Positions 38,746-51,213 of a stretch of DNA of 64,000 nt are shown here, one piece after another. Origin of the DNA: Roseateles sp. (GTDB taxonomy: Bacteria; Pseudomonadota; Gammaproteobacteria; Burkholderiales; Burkholderiaceae); the NCBI GenBank assembly GCA_019232985.1, contig JAFAMW010000060.1, forward strand, positions 1 through 64,000. The letters run 5' to 3'. Position 1 is the stretch's first letter, and every line of letters starts with the position of its first letter. Under the pieces are notes generated by a model. The model saw only the letters and a list, made by a program, of their open reading frames with translations. It ran no database searches and had not been told where the DNA came from. Both the position numbers and the translations under genes were made by a program.

Positions 38746-39996
38746 ATGTTTGACCGCAACACCTCCACCATCGCCCAGGTCGACGCCGAAGTCTGGGCCG
38801 CGATCCAGGCCGAGAACCGCCGCCAGGAAGATCACATCGAGCTGATCGCCTCGGAGAACTACTGCTCGCCGGCCGTCATGCAGGCCCAGGGCAGCCAGCT
38901 CACGAACAAATACGCCGAGGGCTACCCGGGCAAGCGCTACTACGGCGGCTGCGAGAACGTCGACGTCGTCGAGCAGCTCGCGATCGACCGCCTCAAGCAG
39001 CTTTACGGTGCGAACTTCGCGAACGTCCAGCCGAACTCGGGCTCGCAGGCCAACCAGGGCGTGTTCTTCGCGCTGCTGCAGCCCGGCGACACGATCATGG
39101 GCATGAGCCTCGCCGAAGGCGGCCACCTGACCCACGGCATGGCGCTGAACATGAGCGGCAAGTGGTTCAACGTGATCTCCTACGGCCTCGACGCCCAGGA
39201 AGACATCGACTACGAGGCGATGGAACGCCTGGCCCGCGAGAAGAAGCCCAAGCTGATCATCGCCGGCGCGTCGGCGTTCAGCCTGCGCATCGACTTCGAG
39301 CGCTTTGGCCGCATCGCCAAGGAAATCGGCGCCTACTTCATGGTCGACATGGCCCATTACGCGGGCCTCGTCGCCGCGGGCGTCTACCCGAACCCGGTAC
39401 CCCACGCCGACGTCGTCACCTCGACCACGCACAAGAGCCTGCGCGGCCCGCGCGGCGGCATCATCCTCAGCAACGACGAGGCGATCGCGAAGAAGATCAA
39501 CTCGGCGATCTTCCCGGGCATCCAGGGCGGTCCGCTGATGCACGTGATCGCCGGCAAGGCCGTCGCGTTCAAGGAAGCGCTGACGCCCGAGTTCAAGGCC
39601 TACCAGCAACAGGTCGTCGCGAACGCCAAGGTGCTCGCCGACACCCTGATCGAGCGCGGCCTGCGCATCGTCTCGGGCCGCACCGAGAGCCACGTGATGC
39701 TCGTCGACCTGCGCCCCAAGGGCCTGACCGGCAAGCAAGCCGAGGCCATCCTCGGCGCCGCGCACATGACCTGCAACAAGAACGGCATCCCGAACGACCC
39801 GCAAAAGCCCATGGTCACGAGCGGCATCCGCCTCGGCACGCCGGCGCTGACGACGCGCGGCTTCAAGGAAGAGCAGGTTCGCGCGGTCGCCCACCTGATC
39901 GCCGACGTGCTCGACAGCCCACACGACGAGGCCAATCTGGCCACGGTCCGCGCCAAGGTCGCCGCGCTCACGCGCGACTTCCCGGTCTACCGCTAA
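38746..39996 (+). CDS. glyA: serine hydroxymethyltransferase
   Basis: The 416-residue PLP enzyme interconverts serine and glycine, charging tetrahydrofolate with a one-carbon unit. Motifs are [57 protein letters not shown], and the PLP-lysine site [19 protein letters not shown]. The length is standard. It stands behind a ZTP riboswitch, which links its expression to folate/purine status. nrdR follows eight bases after its stop and may be co-transcribed. Confidence 0.97.
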   Translation: MFDRNTSTIAQVDAEVWAAIQAENRRQEDHIELIASENYCSPAVMQAQGSQLTNKYAEGYPGKRYYGGCENVDVVEQLAIDRLKQLYGANFANVQPNSGSQANQGVFFALLQPGDTIMGMSLAEGGHLTHGMALNMSGKWFNVISYGLDAQEDIDYEAMERLAREKKPKLIIAGASAFSLRIDFERFGRIAKEIGAYFMVDMAHYAGLVAAGVYPNPVPHADVVTSTTHKSLRGPRGGIILSNDEAIAKKINSAIFPGIQGGPLMHVIAGKAVAFKEALTPEFKAYQQQVVANAKVLADTLIERGLRIVSGRTESHVMLVDLRPKGLTGKQAEAILGAAHMTCNKNGIPNDPQKPMVTSGIRLGTPALTTRGFKEEQVRAVAHLIADVLDSPHDEANLATVRAKVAALTRDFPVYR

Positions 39997-40004
39997 GCCG
40001 GCCG

Positions 40005-40448
40005 ATGCGCTGCCCGTTCTGCGCCCATACCGAGACCCAGGTCGCCGAGACCCGGGAGTCGGACGAGGGCGACGTGATCCGGCGGCGGCGCCGCTGCCTC
40101 GCCTGCGACAAGCGCTTCACGACCTACGAGCGCGCCGAAATCGCGCTGCCGGCCGTCGTCAAGAAGGACGGCACGCGCGCCGAGTACGACACGCGCAAGC
40201 TGCACGCGTCGATGCAGCTCGCGCTGCGCAAGCGTCCGGTCAGCGTCGAGCAGCTCGACGCGGCGATCGTTCGCATCGAGGAAAAGCTCTTGAGCAGCGG
40301 CGCGCGCGAGCTGCCGTCGACGCGCCTGGGCGAGCTCGTGATGCGCGAGCTCAAGCGCATCGACAAGGTCGCCTACGTGCGGTTCGCGTCGGTCTACCGC
40401 AGCTTCGAAGACGTTGACGAATTCAGCAAGCTGATCAAGGAAATCTAG
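40005..40448 (+). CDS. nrdR: transcriptional repressor NrdR
   Basis: The 147-residue repressor of ribonucleotide reductase genes has an N-terminal zinc ribbon ([17 protein letters not shown] and [16 protein letters not shown]: CxxC pairs) and an ATP-cone domain ([16 protein letters not shown]). It binds NrdR boxes in nrd promoters when the ATP cone is loaded with dATP. The glyA-nrdR order is widely conserved in proteobacteria. No nrd genes are in the window. Confidence 0.96.
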   Translation: MRCPFCAHTETQVAETRESDEGDVIRRRRRCLACDKRFTTYERAEIALPAVVKKDGTRAEYDTRKLHASMQLALRKRPVSVEQLDAAIVRIEEKLLSSGARELPSTRLGELVMRELKRIDKVAYVRFASVYRSFEDVDEFSKLIKEI

Positions 40449-40580
40449 GCCGGATGCGGCGCCGCGGTCGCCGGACCGCGCGACGCGGCGACCCGAAGCC
40501 GCTTTGGATTTCGGCTGTCCCCCGCGCAAGGGAGGCCGCGCCCTCGAGCCTCGCCTAAGGTCTTGGCAACAGGAGTTGCC

Positions 40581-41111
40581 ATGCCGTCCCGCCGCGCCGG
40601 ACTCACCCTCGTCGAGCTCTGCGTCACGCTGGCCGTGGTCGCGATCGTCGCGAGCCAGGCCGTCCCCAACCTGCAGCAGGCCCGCCTGCACCAGCGCCTG
40701 CGCGCGCTCGCCGAAGCGCTGCGTACGGACCTGCAGGACGCGCGCGCGCTCGCGATCCGCCACGGCCGGCCGGTCCGCGTGTTCTTCGGCACGGCCGCGG
40801 GCGGCAGCTGCTACGTCGTCCACGACGGCGCGGCGGCCGACTGCCGCTGCGGCGACGCGGCCGGCGCGCATTGCCTGTCCGGCGCGGCACCGCTGCGCTA
40901 CGTCTGGCTGCCCGCGGCGGCGCGCGTCGAGCTCGACGCGAACCGCGCGGAGATCGCGATCCGGCCGGGCCTGGGCACCGTCACGCCGACGCTGACGGTG
41001 GCGTTGCGCAGCGCGGCCGGCGAGCGTGTCGACACCGTCGTCGGCATCGCCGGACGGATCCGCAGCTGCACGCCCGACGCAGGCACGCGCTGGCTGCCGG
41101 CCTGCGCCTGA
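40581..41111 (+). CDS. GspH/FimT-type minor pilin
   Basis: The 176-residue prepilin is the first of five clustered minor pilins. The prepilin peptidase site is RRAGLTLVELCVTLAVV: cleavage after Gly, Glu at mature position 5, although the mature residue is Leu rather than the usual Phe or Met. The body resembles GspH/FimT (ARALAIRHGRPVRVFF). Cys residues (SCYVVHDGAAADCRCG and a CxnC near the end) suggest a disulfide. The ATG at 40581 has the Shine-Dalgarno AGGAG; a TTG at 40563 is less likely. Confidence 0.86.
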   Translation: MPSRRAGLTLVELCVTLAVVAIVASQAVPNLQQARLHQRLRALAEALRTDLQDARALAIRHGRPVRVFFGTAAGGSCYVVHDGAAADCRCGDAAGAHCLSGAAPLRYVWLPAAARVELDANRAEIAIRPGLGTVTPTLTVALRSAAGERVDTVVGIAGRIRSCTPDAGTRWLPACA

Positions 41112-41120
41112 GCGCCGACG

Positions 41121-41582
41121 ATGCGACCCGCCGTCCCACCCTCGCCACGCGGCTTCACGCTGATCGAGCTGCTCGTCGCGCTCGTGGTCGCCGCCCTGCT
41201 CGCCTGCGCCGCCATGCCCAGCTTCTGGCAACAGCTGCAGCGCAGCCGGCGCGGCGACGCGCAGCAGGGCCTCGCGCGCATCGCGCTGGCGCAGGAGCGC
41301 TACCGCGGCCTGCACGCGGGCTACGCGTCCGAGCTCGGCGCGCTCGACGCGCTCGGCGGCGCCGCGGCGAGCCGCCACTACGACTTCGAACTGATCGGCC
41401 TCGGCGAGCCGCCCGACTTCGCGCGCGGCTATGCGGTCCACGCGCGGCCCCGGGCCGGCGGCCTGCAAGCCGGCGACGCGGCCTGCCCGGACATCGTCCT
41501 CGAGGTGCGCGACGGCGCCGCGCGTCGTCTCGACGGCCCGCGCGGCACGGCGCCGCCGCGCGACGTCTGCTGGCCGCCATGA
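41121..41582 (+). CDS. PilE-like type IV pilin
   Basis: The 153-residue prepilin has the canonical site SPRGFTLIELLVALVVAALL, with cleavage before Phe and Glu at position 5. The C-terminal part (RRGDAQQGLARIALAQERYR, HYDFELIGLGEPP) matches the PilE/ComP-like minor pilins with a DUSL-type C-terminus. It lies nine bases after the FimT-like gene and its stop overlaps the pilW start as ATGA. Confidence 0.86.
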   Translation: MRPAVPPSPRGFTLIELLVALVVAALLACAAMPSFWQQLQRSRRGDAQQGLARIALAQERYRGLHAGYASELGALDALGGAAASRHYDFELIGLGEPPDFARGYAVHARPRAGGLQAGDAACPDIVLEVRDGAARRLDGPRGTAPPRDVCWPP

Positions 41583-42283
41583 AGCCGCTCGCGCGCCGCG
41601 GCACCACGCTCGTCGAGCTGCTCGTCGCGCTCGCGATCGGGCTGCTCGTCGTCGCGGGCGCGGGCGTGCTGCTGCTCGCGCAGCTCGCCGAGCAGCGCCA
41701 CCTGACACGCGAGACCGAGCTTCACCAGGACCTGCGCGCGGCCGCCGACCTGATGCTGCGCGAAACGCGCCGCGCGGGCTTCTGGGGCGCAGCCGAGCGA
41801 AGCGTCTGGATGCCCGGCGCGCCGGCACCGCCGCGCAACCCCTACGCCACCGACCCGCCCTGCCGGCTGGCCAGCGGCGCCGAGCAGTTCGCCTACGCCT
41901 ACGCGAACCCGGCGGCGGCGGCCGAAGAGCGCCTCGACGCGAGCCAGGTCTTCGGCTGGCGCGTCGCCGACGGGGTGCTGCAGTTCATGCTCGGCTGCGC
42001 GAACGGCGCGCCGAACTGGCAGCCGCTGACCGACCCCGACACGCTGCGCCTCGGCGCGCCCACGGCGCTGCGCGTCGTCGTCACGGCGCTCGACCTGTCG
42101 GCCTACTGCAGCCGCCCCTGCCCGGTCGACGGCGGCGTCGCGGCCGACTGCCCGCGCGTCGAGCTGCGCCGCGTCGAGATCGCGCTGCGGGGCGCGGCCG
42201 TGCACGACGCCGCGCCCGAGCCCACGCTCGGCCTGGCCCTGCACCAACGCAACGCCCGCGTTCGCGGAGCCTGTCCGCCGTGA
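41579..42283 (+). CDS. pilW: PilW-family minor pilin
   Basis: The 234-residue protein has a prepilin leader RRGTTLVELLVALAIGLLVV, with Thr rather than Phe at the mature N-terminus, and the PilW feature LMLRETRRAGFWG. It also has four or more Cys residues in the C-terminal half. It overlaps both neighbours (ATGA upstream, GTGA downstream), which shows tight coupling. The minor pilins are expected to form the pilus tip priming complex. Confidence 0.88.
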   Translation: MKPLARRGTTLVELLVALAIGLLVVAGAGVLLLAQLAEQRHLTRETELHQDLRAAADLMLRETRRAGFWGAAERSVWMPGAPAPPRNPYATDPPCRLASGAEQFAYAYANPAAAAEERLDASQVFGWRVADGVLQFMLGCANGAPNWQPLTDPDTLRLGAPTALRVVVTALDLSAYCSRPCPVDGGVAADCPRVELRRVEIALRGAAVHDAAPEPTLGLALHQRNARVRGACPP

Positions 42284-43608
42284 GCCCGCGGCCTGGGTCG
42301 ATCCCCGCGCCGACGCGCCCCCAGGCGCCGGCGTCCTGCGGCGCGGCCACGCTCGTGACCGTGCTCATGCTGCTCCTGATCGCCGCGCTGGTGGCCGTCT
42401 ACGCGAGCCGCGCGCAGATCCTCGAGCAGCACATCGCGACCCGCCACGAGCGCGCGGGCCTCGCGTTCGAGGTGGCCGACGCAGGCCTCGAATGGACGCT
42501 CGCGACGCTCAACGGCGATCTCGCGGATTGCGCGGCCGACGCCCGCGGCGCCGCGTGGCGCGACCGCCTGCTGCGCGGCGCGGACGCCCTGCCGGGGCCG
42601 TCGCGCGGCGCCGCGGCGGCGGCGCCGGTCATTGCGGCAAGTTGCACACGGCCGGCCGACGACGCCTGGCGCTGCCGCTGCGCGACCGACGGCGGCGACC
42701 CGGGCGACGCCGCGCCGACGCCCACCGTCGGCGCCGGGCTCGCACCTGGATTCAGGGTCGCTCTGCGGCGCGCGGACGGACCGGACGGACCGCCGCACAG
42801 AGCCGCACGGACCGGCCCCTGGCGCGTCGACGCCTACGGCTGCAGCGACGCTGCGGCCTGCGCGAGCGGGGCCGCCGCCCCGCCCGAGCACGACGCGGTC
42901 CACGCCCGGCTGTCGGTCGCGCTGCTCGGCGCGCTGCGACAGGTCCCGGCGGCGCCGCTGATCGTGCGCGGCCGCGTCGGCGGCGCGCTCGCGGGCCTGG
43001 GCCTTCACAACACCTCGCCCGCCAGCGCGGGACTGCTGCTGGTCTCCGGCGGGCCGCTGCCGGCCGCCGCGCCCGCGCACCTCGACAGCCTGCCCGGCAC
43101 GGCCGCCTGGCAGGTGCTGATCGGCGACGACGCGGGCCTGGCCGGCCCGGCCGAAGCGCTGTTCCGCCGCCTGTTCGGCATGACGCCCGAGGCCTACCGC
43201 GGCCACCCGGCCCTGCGGATCCTCGATTGCCGCGGCCGTTGCGGCGACGCCGTGCACAAGGCCTGGCGCGCCGGCGCGCGCATGCTCTGGTTGCGCGGCG
43301 AGGTCGAGCTCGACGCGGGCGCCGAGCTCGGCAGCGACGCCGCGCCGCTGCTCGCGATCGTCGACGGCGACGCGCGCCTGAGCGGCCCGCTGCGCCTGCA
43401 CGGCCTTGTCTACGCGCGCGGCGACCTCGCCTGGCACAACGGATCGGGCACTGCGGCGCGACTCGACGGCGCGCTGGTCGCTGAAGGCAAGGCCGATTTC
43501 GACGGGCCCATCGACCTGTGGTACCGGACCGCGCCACTGCAGGCGCTCGCCGCGGCCACCGGCAGCATCGTGCGCGTGCCCGGCTCGTGGATCGACGGCG
43601 ACGACTGA
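42280..43608 (+). CDS. PilX-like minor pilin, long form
   Basis: The 442-residue protein starts at GTG (42280), overlapping the pilW stop as GTGA. The N-terminus has a hydrophobic helix ATLVTVLMLLLIAALVAVYA and PilX-like RHERAGLAFEVADAGLEWTL. A clear G|F-T-L-x-E leader is absent, as in other PilX proteins. At more than twice the usual PilX length, it carries a large extra C-terminal region (about 170-442) with a beta-helix-like composition (LRLHGLVYARGDLAWHNGSG) and AEGKADFDGPIDLWYRT. Function of this region is unknown. Confidence 0.8.
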   Translation: MSPRPGSIPAPTRPQAPASCGAATLVTVLMLLLIAALVAVYASRAQILEQHIATRHERAGLAFEVADAGLEWTLATLNGDLADCAADARGAAWRDRLLRGADALPGPSRGAAAAAPVIAASCTRPADDAWRCRCATDGGDPGDAAPTPTVGAGLAPGFRVALRRADGPDGPPHRAARTGPWRVDAYGCSDAAACASGAAAPPEHDAVHARLSVALLGALRQVPAAPLIVRGRVGGALAGLGLHNTSPASAGLLLVSGGPLPAAAPAHLDSLPGTAAWQVLIGDDAGLAGPAEALFRRLFGMTPEAYRGHPALRILDCRGRCGDAVHKAWRAGARMLWLRGEVELDAGAELGSDAAPLLAIVDGDARLSGPLRLHGLVYARGDLAWHNGSGTAARLDGALVAEGKADFDGPIDLWYRTAPLQALAAATGSIVRVPGSWIDGDD

Positions 43609-43609
43609 T

Positions 43610-44770
43610 ATGAAACGACGGGTCGCGCGCCGCGCCGGGTTCACGCTGGTCGAGGCGCTCGTGGCGCTGCTCATCGTCGCAGCCGGCCTGGCCGCGCTGG
43701 TCGATCACCAGCTCGCGCTACGCGCCAACGCCGAACTCGCGCGCGAGCGCGGCGTCGCGCTGCGCCTCGCCCAGACGGCGCTCGAACGGCTGCGCAGCGC
43801 GGCCGCCGCCGGCGCCGACCCGGTCGCGCTCGCCACGCCCCCGACCGAAAGCGCCGACGCGGCGACCCGCTACCGCGTCGAGCTTCGCGTCGCCGCGCCC
43901 CCCGCCGCCCCCGATGCGCCCCCGGCGCGCTACGCGACGGTGCGCGTCGAAGTCGCGTGGCGCGACACCGCGGGCGGCGACCAGCGGCTCGCGCTCGACA
44001 GCCTGCTCGAGCGCGGTACGCCGCCGGGCCTGAGCGCCGCGCTGCTGCTGCAGCCCGGCGACGTCGCGCCGCGTCTGCACGGGCGCCCGCCGACCCTGCC
44101 GGCCGATGCGCGCGACCTCGGCGACGGCCGCAGCGCGTTCAAGCCGGTCGAGGACGGCACGCTGGTCTGGATCTTCGACAACGCGAGCGGCCGCGTCGTC
44201 GCGCGCTGCTTGGCGCCGGCGACGCCGCAGGTGGCGAGCGCAGCCGCGCTCGCCACCTGCGGCGCGGAAGCGGCCGTGGACGGTCTGCTCGTCTCGGGTA
44301 GCGTCGCGTTCTCGTGGCGACTCCCGCCCGACGCCGACGCGCCGGACGACCTGCCGGTCGCGCTGCGCGTCGAGATCCGGCCGCTCGACGGCTCGCCCAT
44401 GGCGCCGCGGTACGAATGCTTCGACGACGGCGGCCGCCGCCACCCGGCGCCCGTGCGCGTCCGCTACCACTGCGTGATCTACGCCGAGACGGGTGGCACG
44501 CTCGAGCGCTGGGGCGGCACGATCCGCCTCGCCGGCACCGCGTTCAGCGGCGACGCCACGCTCAAGGTCTGCCGCTACAGCGCCGACTACGACGGCAACG
44601 GCCGCATCGACAACGCCGAGCACCCGGGGGTCTACGCGGAAGTCGCGACGGCGCTCGCGAACCAGAACTTCCTCGTGGTCGCGGCGCGCGCCGACTGCCC
44701 GGCCGGGCAGCCTGCCAACCCCGCCGCCGGCCGCTTCGCCGACACGGCAACGGCGCAGGTCCAGCCCTGA
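43610..44770 (+). CDS. PilV-like minor pilin with EF-hand loop
   Basis: The 386-residue prepilin has the leader RRAGFTLVEALVALLIVAAG (cleavage before Phe, Glu at +5), as in PilV. It is much longer than a typical PilV and has a C-terminal extension. Residues 326-337 read DYDGNGRIDNAE, a perfect EF-hand calcium loop (D1, D3, N5, G6, I8, D9, E12). It begins one base after the preceding stop and is last in the cluster. No pilY1 follows, although the calcium loop could serve a similar role at the tip. Confidence 0.82.
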   Translation: MKRRVARRAGFTLVEALVALLIVAAGLAALVDHQLALRANAELARERGVALRLAQTALERLRSAAAAGADPVALATPPTESADAATRYRVELRVAAPPAAPDAPPARYATVRVEVAWRDTAGGDQRLALDSLLERGTPPGLSAALLLQPGDVAPRLHGRPPTLPADARDLGDGRSAFKPVEDGTLVWIFDNASGRVVARCLAPATPQVASAAALATCGAEAAVDGLLVSGSVAFSWRLPPDADAPDDLPVALRVEIRPLDGSPMAPRYECFDDGGRRHPAPVRVRYHCVIYAETGGTLERWGGTIRLAGTAFSGDATLKVCRYSADYDGNGRIDNAEHPGVYAEVATALANQNFLVVAARADCPAGQPANPAAGRFADTATAQVQP

Positions 44771-44815
44771 GCGGGCCGGGCCTGCGCCGTCGTGGGCGCG
44801 GGGGCGCGACGCGCG

Positions 44816-47127
<2,312 letters not shown>

Positions 47128-47131
<4 letters not shown>

Positions 47132-47493
47132 GCGGCCTCCATAATGCACTGCAAGGGATGTCCGGCGCGCCGGGAGGCGGCCAGGACAAGCTCCACCTTG
47201 GTCGCGGCGACGTCTTTGGAAAAGACGCCGCACACGCCTCGTCCCTCATGGTGGATTTTGAGCATGATCTGGGTTGCAGTATCCAGATCGTGGCGGAAAT
47301 ATTCCTGCAGAACCATCACGACGAACTCCATCGGCGTGAAGTCATCGTTCAGCAGCAACACCTGGTAGAGCCGCGGCGGCTCGGTCTTGAGGGGAACGCG
47401 TTCCAGCGTGGTCGTTCCCTCGCCCTCCTCGCCGCCGGGCGCACCCGGGACTTTGGCAGGAGGAACCGGGGGCTGCTCGGGGTAGTCAGGCAT
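47128..47493 (-). CDS. clpS: ClpS adaptor protein
   Basis: The 121-residue N-end-rule adaptor delivers substrates to ClpA. Diagnostic strings are [20 protein letters not shown], with the Asn-Asp pair of the N-degron pocket, followed by [20 protein letters not shown]. The N-terminal 30 residues are Pro/Gly/Glu-rich and disordered. It is translationally coupled to clpA. Two further N-degron pathway genes, aat and bpt, are encoded at 55146-56605, so the pathway is largely represented in this window. Confidence 0.96.
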
Positions 47494-47669
47494 GCGTCGA
47501 TTCTATCGAGGCGGCAATCGCCGCGCTTTGTCGTCCGGTCGCATCTTGCGGCATTCGGCGCACTTGCAAGACCCCCGCGGAGTTGAATGCCAATACGCGT
47601 CCGCTTAACAGTCCGGAAATAGTCAAGCCAGCCCGGACTCGAACAAACCCCACCGGTGTAGCTACTTAA

Positions 47670-47698
47670 TTGACATGCGGTTGACACACATCAACAAT
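47670..47698 (+). promoter_or_regulatory. sigma-70-like promoter of the cold-shock gene
   Basis: TTGACA at 47670-47675 and AACAAT at 47693-47698 are spaced by 17 bases. A second TTGACA (47681) belongs to the overlapping Fnr-like box. The start of transcription would be about 47705, giving a short leader of about 26 bases with a strong GGAGG. Confidence 0.5.
47681..47694. promoter_or_regulatory. Fnr-type box in the cold-shock promoter
   Basis: TTGAC-ACAC-ATCAA is identical in arms to the box upstream of fnr at 50337. It lies between the -35 and -10 elements of the csp promoter, so binding would more likely repress than activate. The same site is about 190 bases upstream of the divergent clpS start. 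Confidence 0.6.
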
Positions 47699-47730
47699 TT
47701 GTGACTGCTGTAATAACGGGTGGAGGCTTT

Positions 47731-47976
47731 ATGGCAATGGGTACTGTGAAGTGGTTCAACGATGCCAAGGGCTTTGGCTTCATCGAACCCGAGGCGGGCG
47801 GCGACGATGTGTTCGCCCATTTCACCGCGATTCAGATGGAAGGGTTCCGCACCTTGCGGCAGGGCAGCCAGGTCAGTTTCGACCTCGTGCAAGGCCCCAA
47901 AGGCCAGCTTGCGCAGAACATTGTCCAGCTCGACATCGCGGCGCAACAGGCCGCGGGGCATGCCGACGCCGCCTGA
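47731..47976 (+). CDS. cold-shock-domain protein (CspA family)
   Basis: The 81-residue single-stranded nucleic acid binding protein has the RNP motifs [17 protein letters not shown] and DVFAHFTAI. The C-terminal extension beyond the domain ([16 protein letters not shown]) is short. The ATG at 47731 is preceded by the strong Shine-Dalgarno GGAGG. Expression may be tied to oxygen through the Fnr box in its promoter. Confidence 0.95.
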   Translation: MAMGTVKWFNDAKGFGFIEPEAGGDDVFAHFTAIQMEGFRTLRQGSQVSFDLVQGPKGQLAQNIVQLDIAAQQAAGHADAA

Positions 47977-48036
47977 CGCAGCCCGCCGACGCGTGCAAGG
48001 CCTGCGCAAGCAGGCCTTTGTTCTTGAGGCGCCGGT

Positions 48037-48819
48037 TCAGACCCGGCGCTCGCACCAATAGGCTTCGGTGCGGTACGGCACCGCGACGATGTCGCGGCCG
48101 CGCAGGTCCGGGTGCTCCTTGATCAAGGCCTGCAGCTGCGCGGCGACTCCGGCCTTGCGCGACGCGTCGAGCGCGGCGATGAAGCTCACCGACAGGAAGC
48201 GGTCGAGGATCACGGCCTCGGGTGGACCCACATGCTCGTGGCGCAGCACGCGGCATTGCAGCGGCGTGAACCAGGCCGCGGCGGCGGCGCCCTCGAACGG
48301 GCGGCGCCAGTCGCCCTTGTAGAAGCGCGGCGCATCGCCCTCGTGCGGCGTCATGATCGCGGTCACGCGCGCGAGCCAGTCGACCGACTCGTCGCGCACG
48401 TTCCAGACCAGGCCGAGCCGGCCCTGCGGGCGCAGCACGCGGTGGATCTCGGCCAGCGCGTCCTCGCTCGCGAACCAGTGGAAGGCCTGGGCGCAGACGA
48501 CCGCGTCGACCGCGGCGTCGGCGAGCGGCATCGCCTGCGCCGTGCCCTCGAGCGCGCGCACGGCCGGCAGGCGCTGCGCGAGCTGCTCGCGCATCTTGTC
48601 GACGGGCTCGACCGCGCTCAAGCCCGCGCCGGTGCGCGCGAGCAGCGCCGTGAACTTGCCGGTGCCCGCGCCGAGGTCGACGGCTTCGCGGCCCTCGGTC
48701 AGCCCCAGTTCGTCGCGCAGCCAGTCGAGCAGGCCGGCCGGATAGTCGGGGCGGCCGCTTGCGTAGCGCGCGGCCTCGGCGTCGAAGCCGCGCTGGGCCG
48801 CGGCGTGGACATCGCTCAT
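48037..48819 (-). CDS. class I SAM-dependent methyltransferase
   Basis: The 260-residue protein has the SAM motif EAVDLGAGTGKFTALLA (motif I), an acidic residue at the end of strand 2 (LSAVEPVDKM) and MPLADAAVDAVVCAQAFHWF, a pattern of the UbiE/Tam-like methyltransferase type (methyltransferase domain 11). The substrate is unknown. It begins 74 bases downstream of the icd stop on the same strand, separated by the icd terminator. Confidence 0.88.
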   Translation of the reverse strand: MSDVHAAAQRGFDAEAARYASGRPDYPAGLLDWLRDELGLTEGREAVDLGAGTGKFTALLARTGAGLSAVEPVDKMREQLAQRLPAVRALEGTAQAMPLADAAVDAVVCAQAFHWFASEDALAEIHRVLRPQGRLGLVWNVRDESVDWLARVTAIMTPHEGDAPRFYKGDWRRPFEGAAAAAWFTPLQCRVLRHEHVGPPEAVILDRFLSVSFIAALDASRKAGVAAQLQALIKEHPDLRGRDIVAVPYRTEAYWCERRV

Positions 48820-48842
48820 CGAAACGCTCCTGCGGGGGGCGC

Positions 48843-48874
48843 AAAAAAACCCCGGGGCCGCGAGGCGCCGGGGC
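48843..48874 (-). terminator. intrinsic terminator of icd
   Basis: On the minus strand a GC-rich hairpin (CCCCGG ... CCGGGG, 12-base loop) is followed by seven T residues (48849-48843). It lies 20 bases after the icd stop and ahead of the methyltransferase gene. Confidence 0.85.
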
Positions 48875-48892
48875 TGGCCGCTTGGCGCTGGC

Positions 48893-50146
<1,254 letters not shown>

Positions 50147-50215
50147 GTGTCGTCGTCTCCGCGCTGAGCAGGGGGGTGGCAAATCGCCGGGATGGGACAT
50201 TCTATGCGAGCTCAA

Positions 50216-50250
50216 CCCCCTCTTCAGGGGGCCGGTTTTCGGTCCCGGCC
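50216..50250. other. two adjacent hairpins in the icd/fnr divergent gap
   Basis: CCCCCT-CTTC-AGGGGG (50216-50231) is a perfect hairpin. GGCCGG ... CCGGCC (50230-50250) forms a second, sharing bases with the first. They lie 70 bases upstream of icd. They could be leader structure of icd or a dead terminator. No T-tract is convincing. Confidence 0.35.
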
Positions 50251-50336
50251 TGAATCCCGGTCAAGCCATCACCCCCTAGTTCATGGGAGTTTTGGGCACG
50301 TACCCTCGCAGATGTTAAAAAAGCCCAGGCCAGCCG

Positions 50337-50350
50337 TTGACCTCGATCAA
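50337..50350. promoter_or_regulatory. fnr: Fnr box for autoregulation
   Basis: TTGAC-CTCG-ATCAA matches the Fnr consensus. A -10-like AACAAT at 50373-50378 would give a start at about 50385, placing the box centre (50343.5) at -41.5, the class II activator position. It precedes the fnr ATG by 51 bases. Confidence 0.75.
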
Positions 50351-50400
50351 TAGGGCCAACAAACTGCCCCTCAACAATCCTGGAATCGTTGAGGAGCATC

Positions 50401-51213
50401 ATGTTTACGACTTCGCAGGCGCCGCCGGCCGCCAAATCCGCCCCGCCCGCCGGCAGCACGCGCAAGCCCGGCAGCGTGACCCCAGTCAAGACCGACGGCC
50501 TGAAGACGGCCAGCCTGGCGTGCTCGAGCTGCAATCTGCGCGAGCTTTGCCTGCCCGTGGGCCTGTCGGCCCAGGAGCTCGAGCAGCTCGACATGCTCGT
50601 CTCCAAGCGCCGCACGGTCACGCGCGGCGACACCCTGTTCCGCAGCGGCGACGAGTTCGACTCGCTCTACGCGGTGCGCACCGGCTTCTTCAAGACCAGC
50701 GTCGCGCTCGAGGACGGCCGCGACCAGGTCACGGGCTTCCAGATGGCCGGCGAGCTGCTCGGCATGGACGGCATCAGCAATACGCGCCACTCGTGCGACG
50801 CCGTCGCCCTCGAGGACTCGCAGGTCTGCGTGATCCCCTTTGAGCAGCTCGAAAACCTGTCGCGCGAGTTCACCGACCTGCAGCGCCAGTTCCACCGCAT
50901 CATGAGCCGCGAGATCGTGCGCGACCATGGCGTGATGCTGCTGCTCGGCAGCATGCGCGCCGAGGAGCGCCTTGCAGCCTTCCTGCTCAACCTCACCCAG
51001 CGCCTGCAGGCGCGCGGCTTCTCGGCGTCGAGCCTCGTGCTGCGCATGACGCGCGAGGAGATCGGCAGCTACCTGGGCCTCAAGCTCGAGACCGTGAGCC
51101 GGACCTTCTCGAAGTTCCAGGACGAAGGCCTCATGGAGGTCAAGCAGCGCCAGATCCGCATCCTCGACCAGCCCGGCCTGCAGCGCATCGTCAATAGCGC
51201 GGCGGTGGCCTGA
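50401..51213 (+). CDS. fnr: Fnr-type oxygen-responsive transcription factor
   Basis: The 270-residue CRP/FNR-family regulator should assemble an oxygen-labile [4Fe-4S] cluster. Cys41, Cys44 and Cys50 give CxxCx5C, and Cys132 (NTRHSCDAVALED) is the fourth ligand, as in E. coli FNR. The helix-turn-helix is MTREEIGSYLGLKLETVSRT, with E-x2-S-R for TTGAT recognition. A 40-residue Ser/Pro/Lys-rich N-terminal extension precedes the cysteines. GAGGAG precedes the ATG. Its own box lies upstream. Confidence 0.93.
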   Translation: MFTTSQAPPAAKSAPPAGSTRKPGSVTPVKTDGLKTASLACSSCNLRELCLPVGLSAQELEQLDMLVSKRRTVTRGDTLFRSGDEFDSLYAVRTGFFKTSVALEDGRDQVTGFQMAGELLGMDGISNTRHSCDAVALEDSQVCVIPFEQLENLSREFTDLQRQFHRIMSREIVRDHGVMLLLGSMRAEERLAAFLLNLTQRLQARGFSASSLVLRMTREEIGSYLGLKLETVSRTFSKFQDEGLMEVKQRQIRILDQPGLQRIVNSAAVA

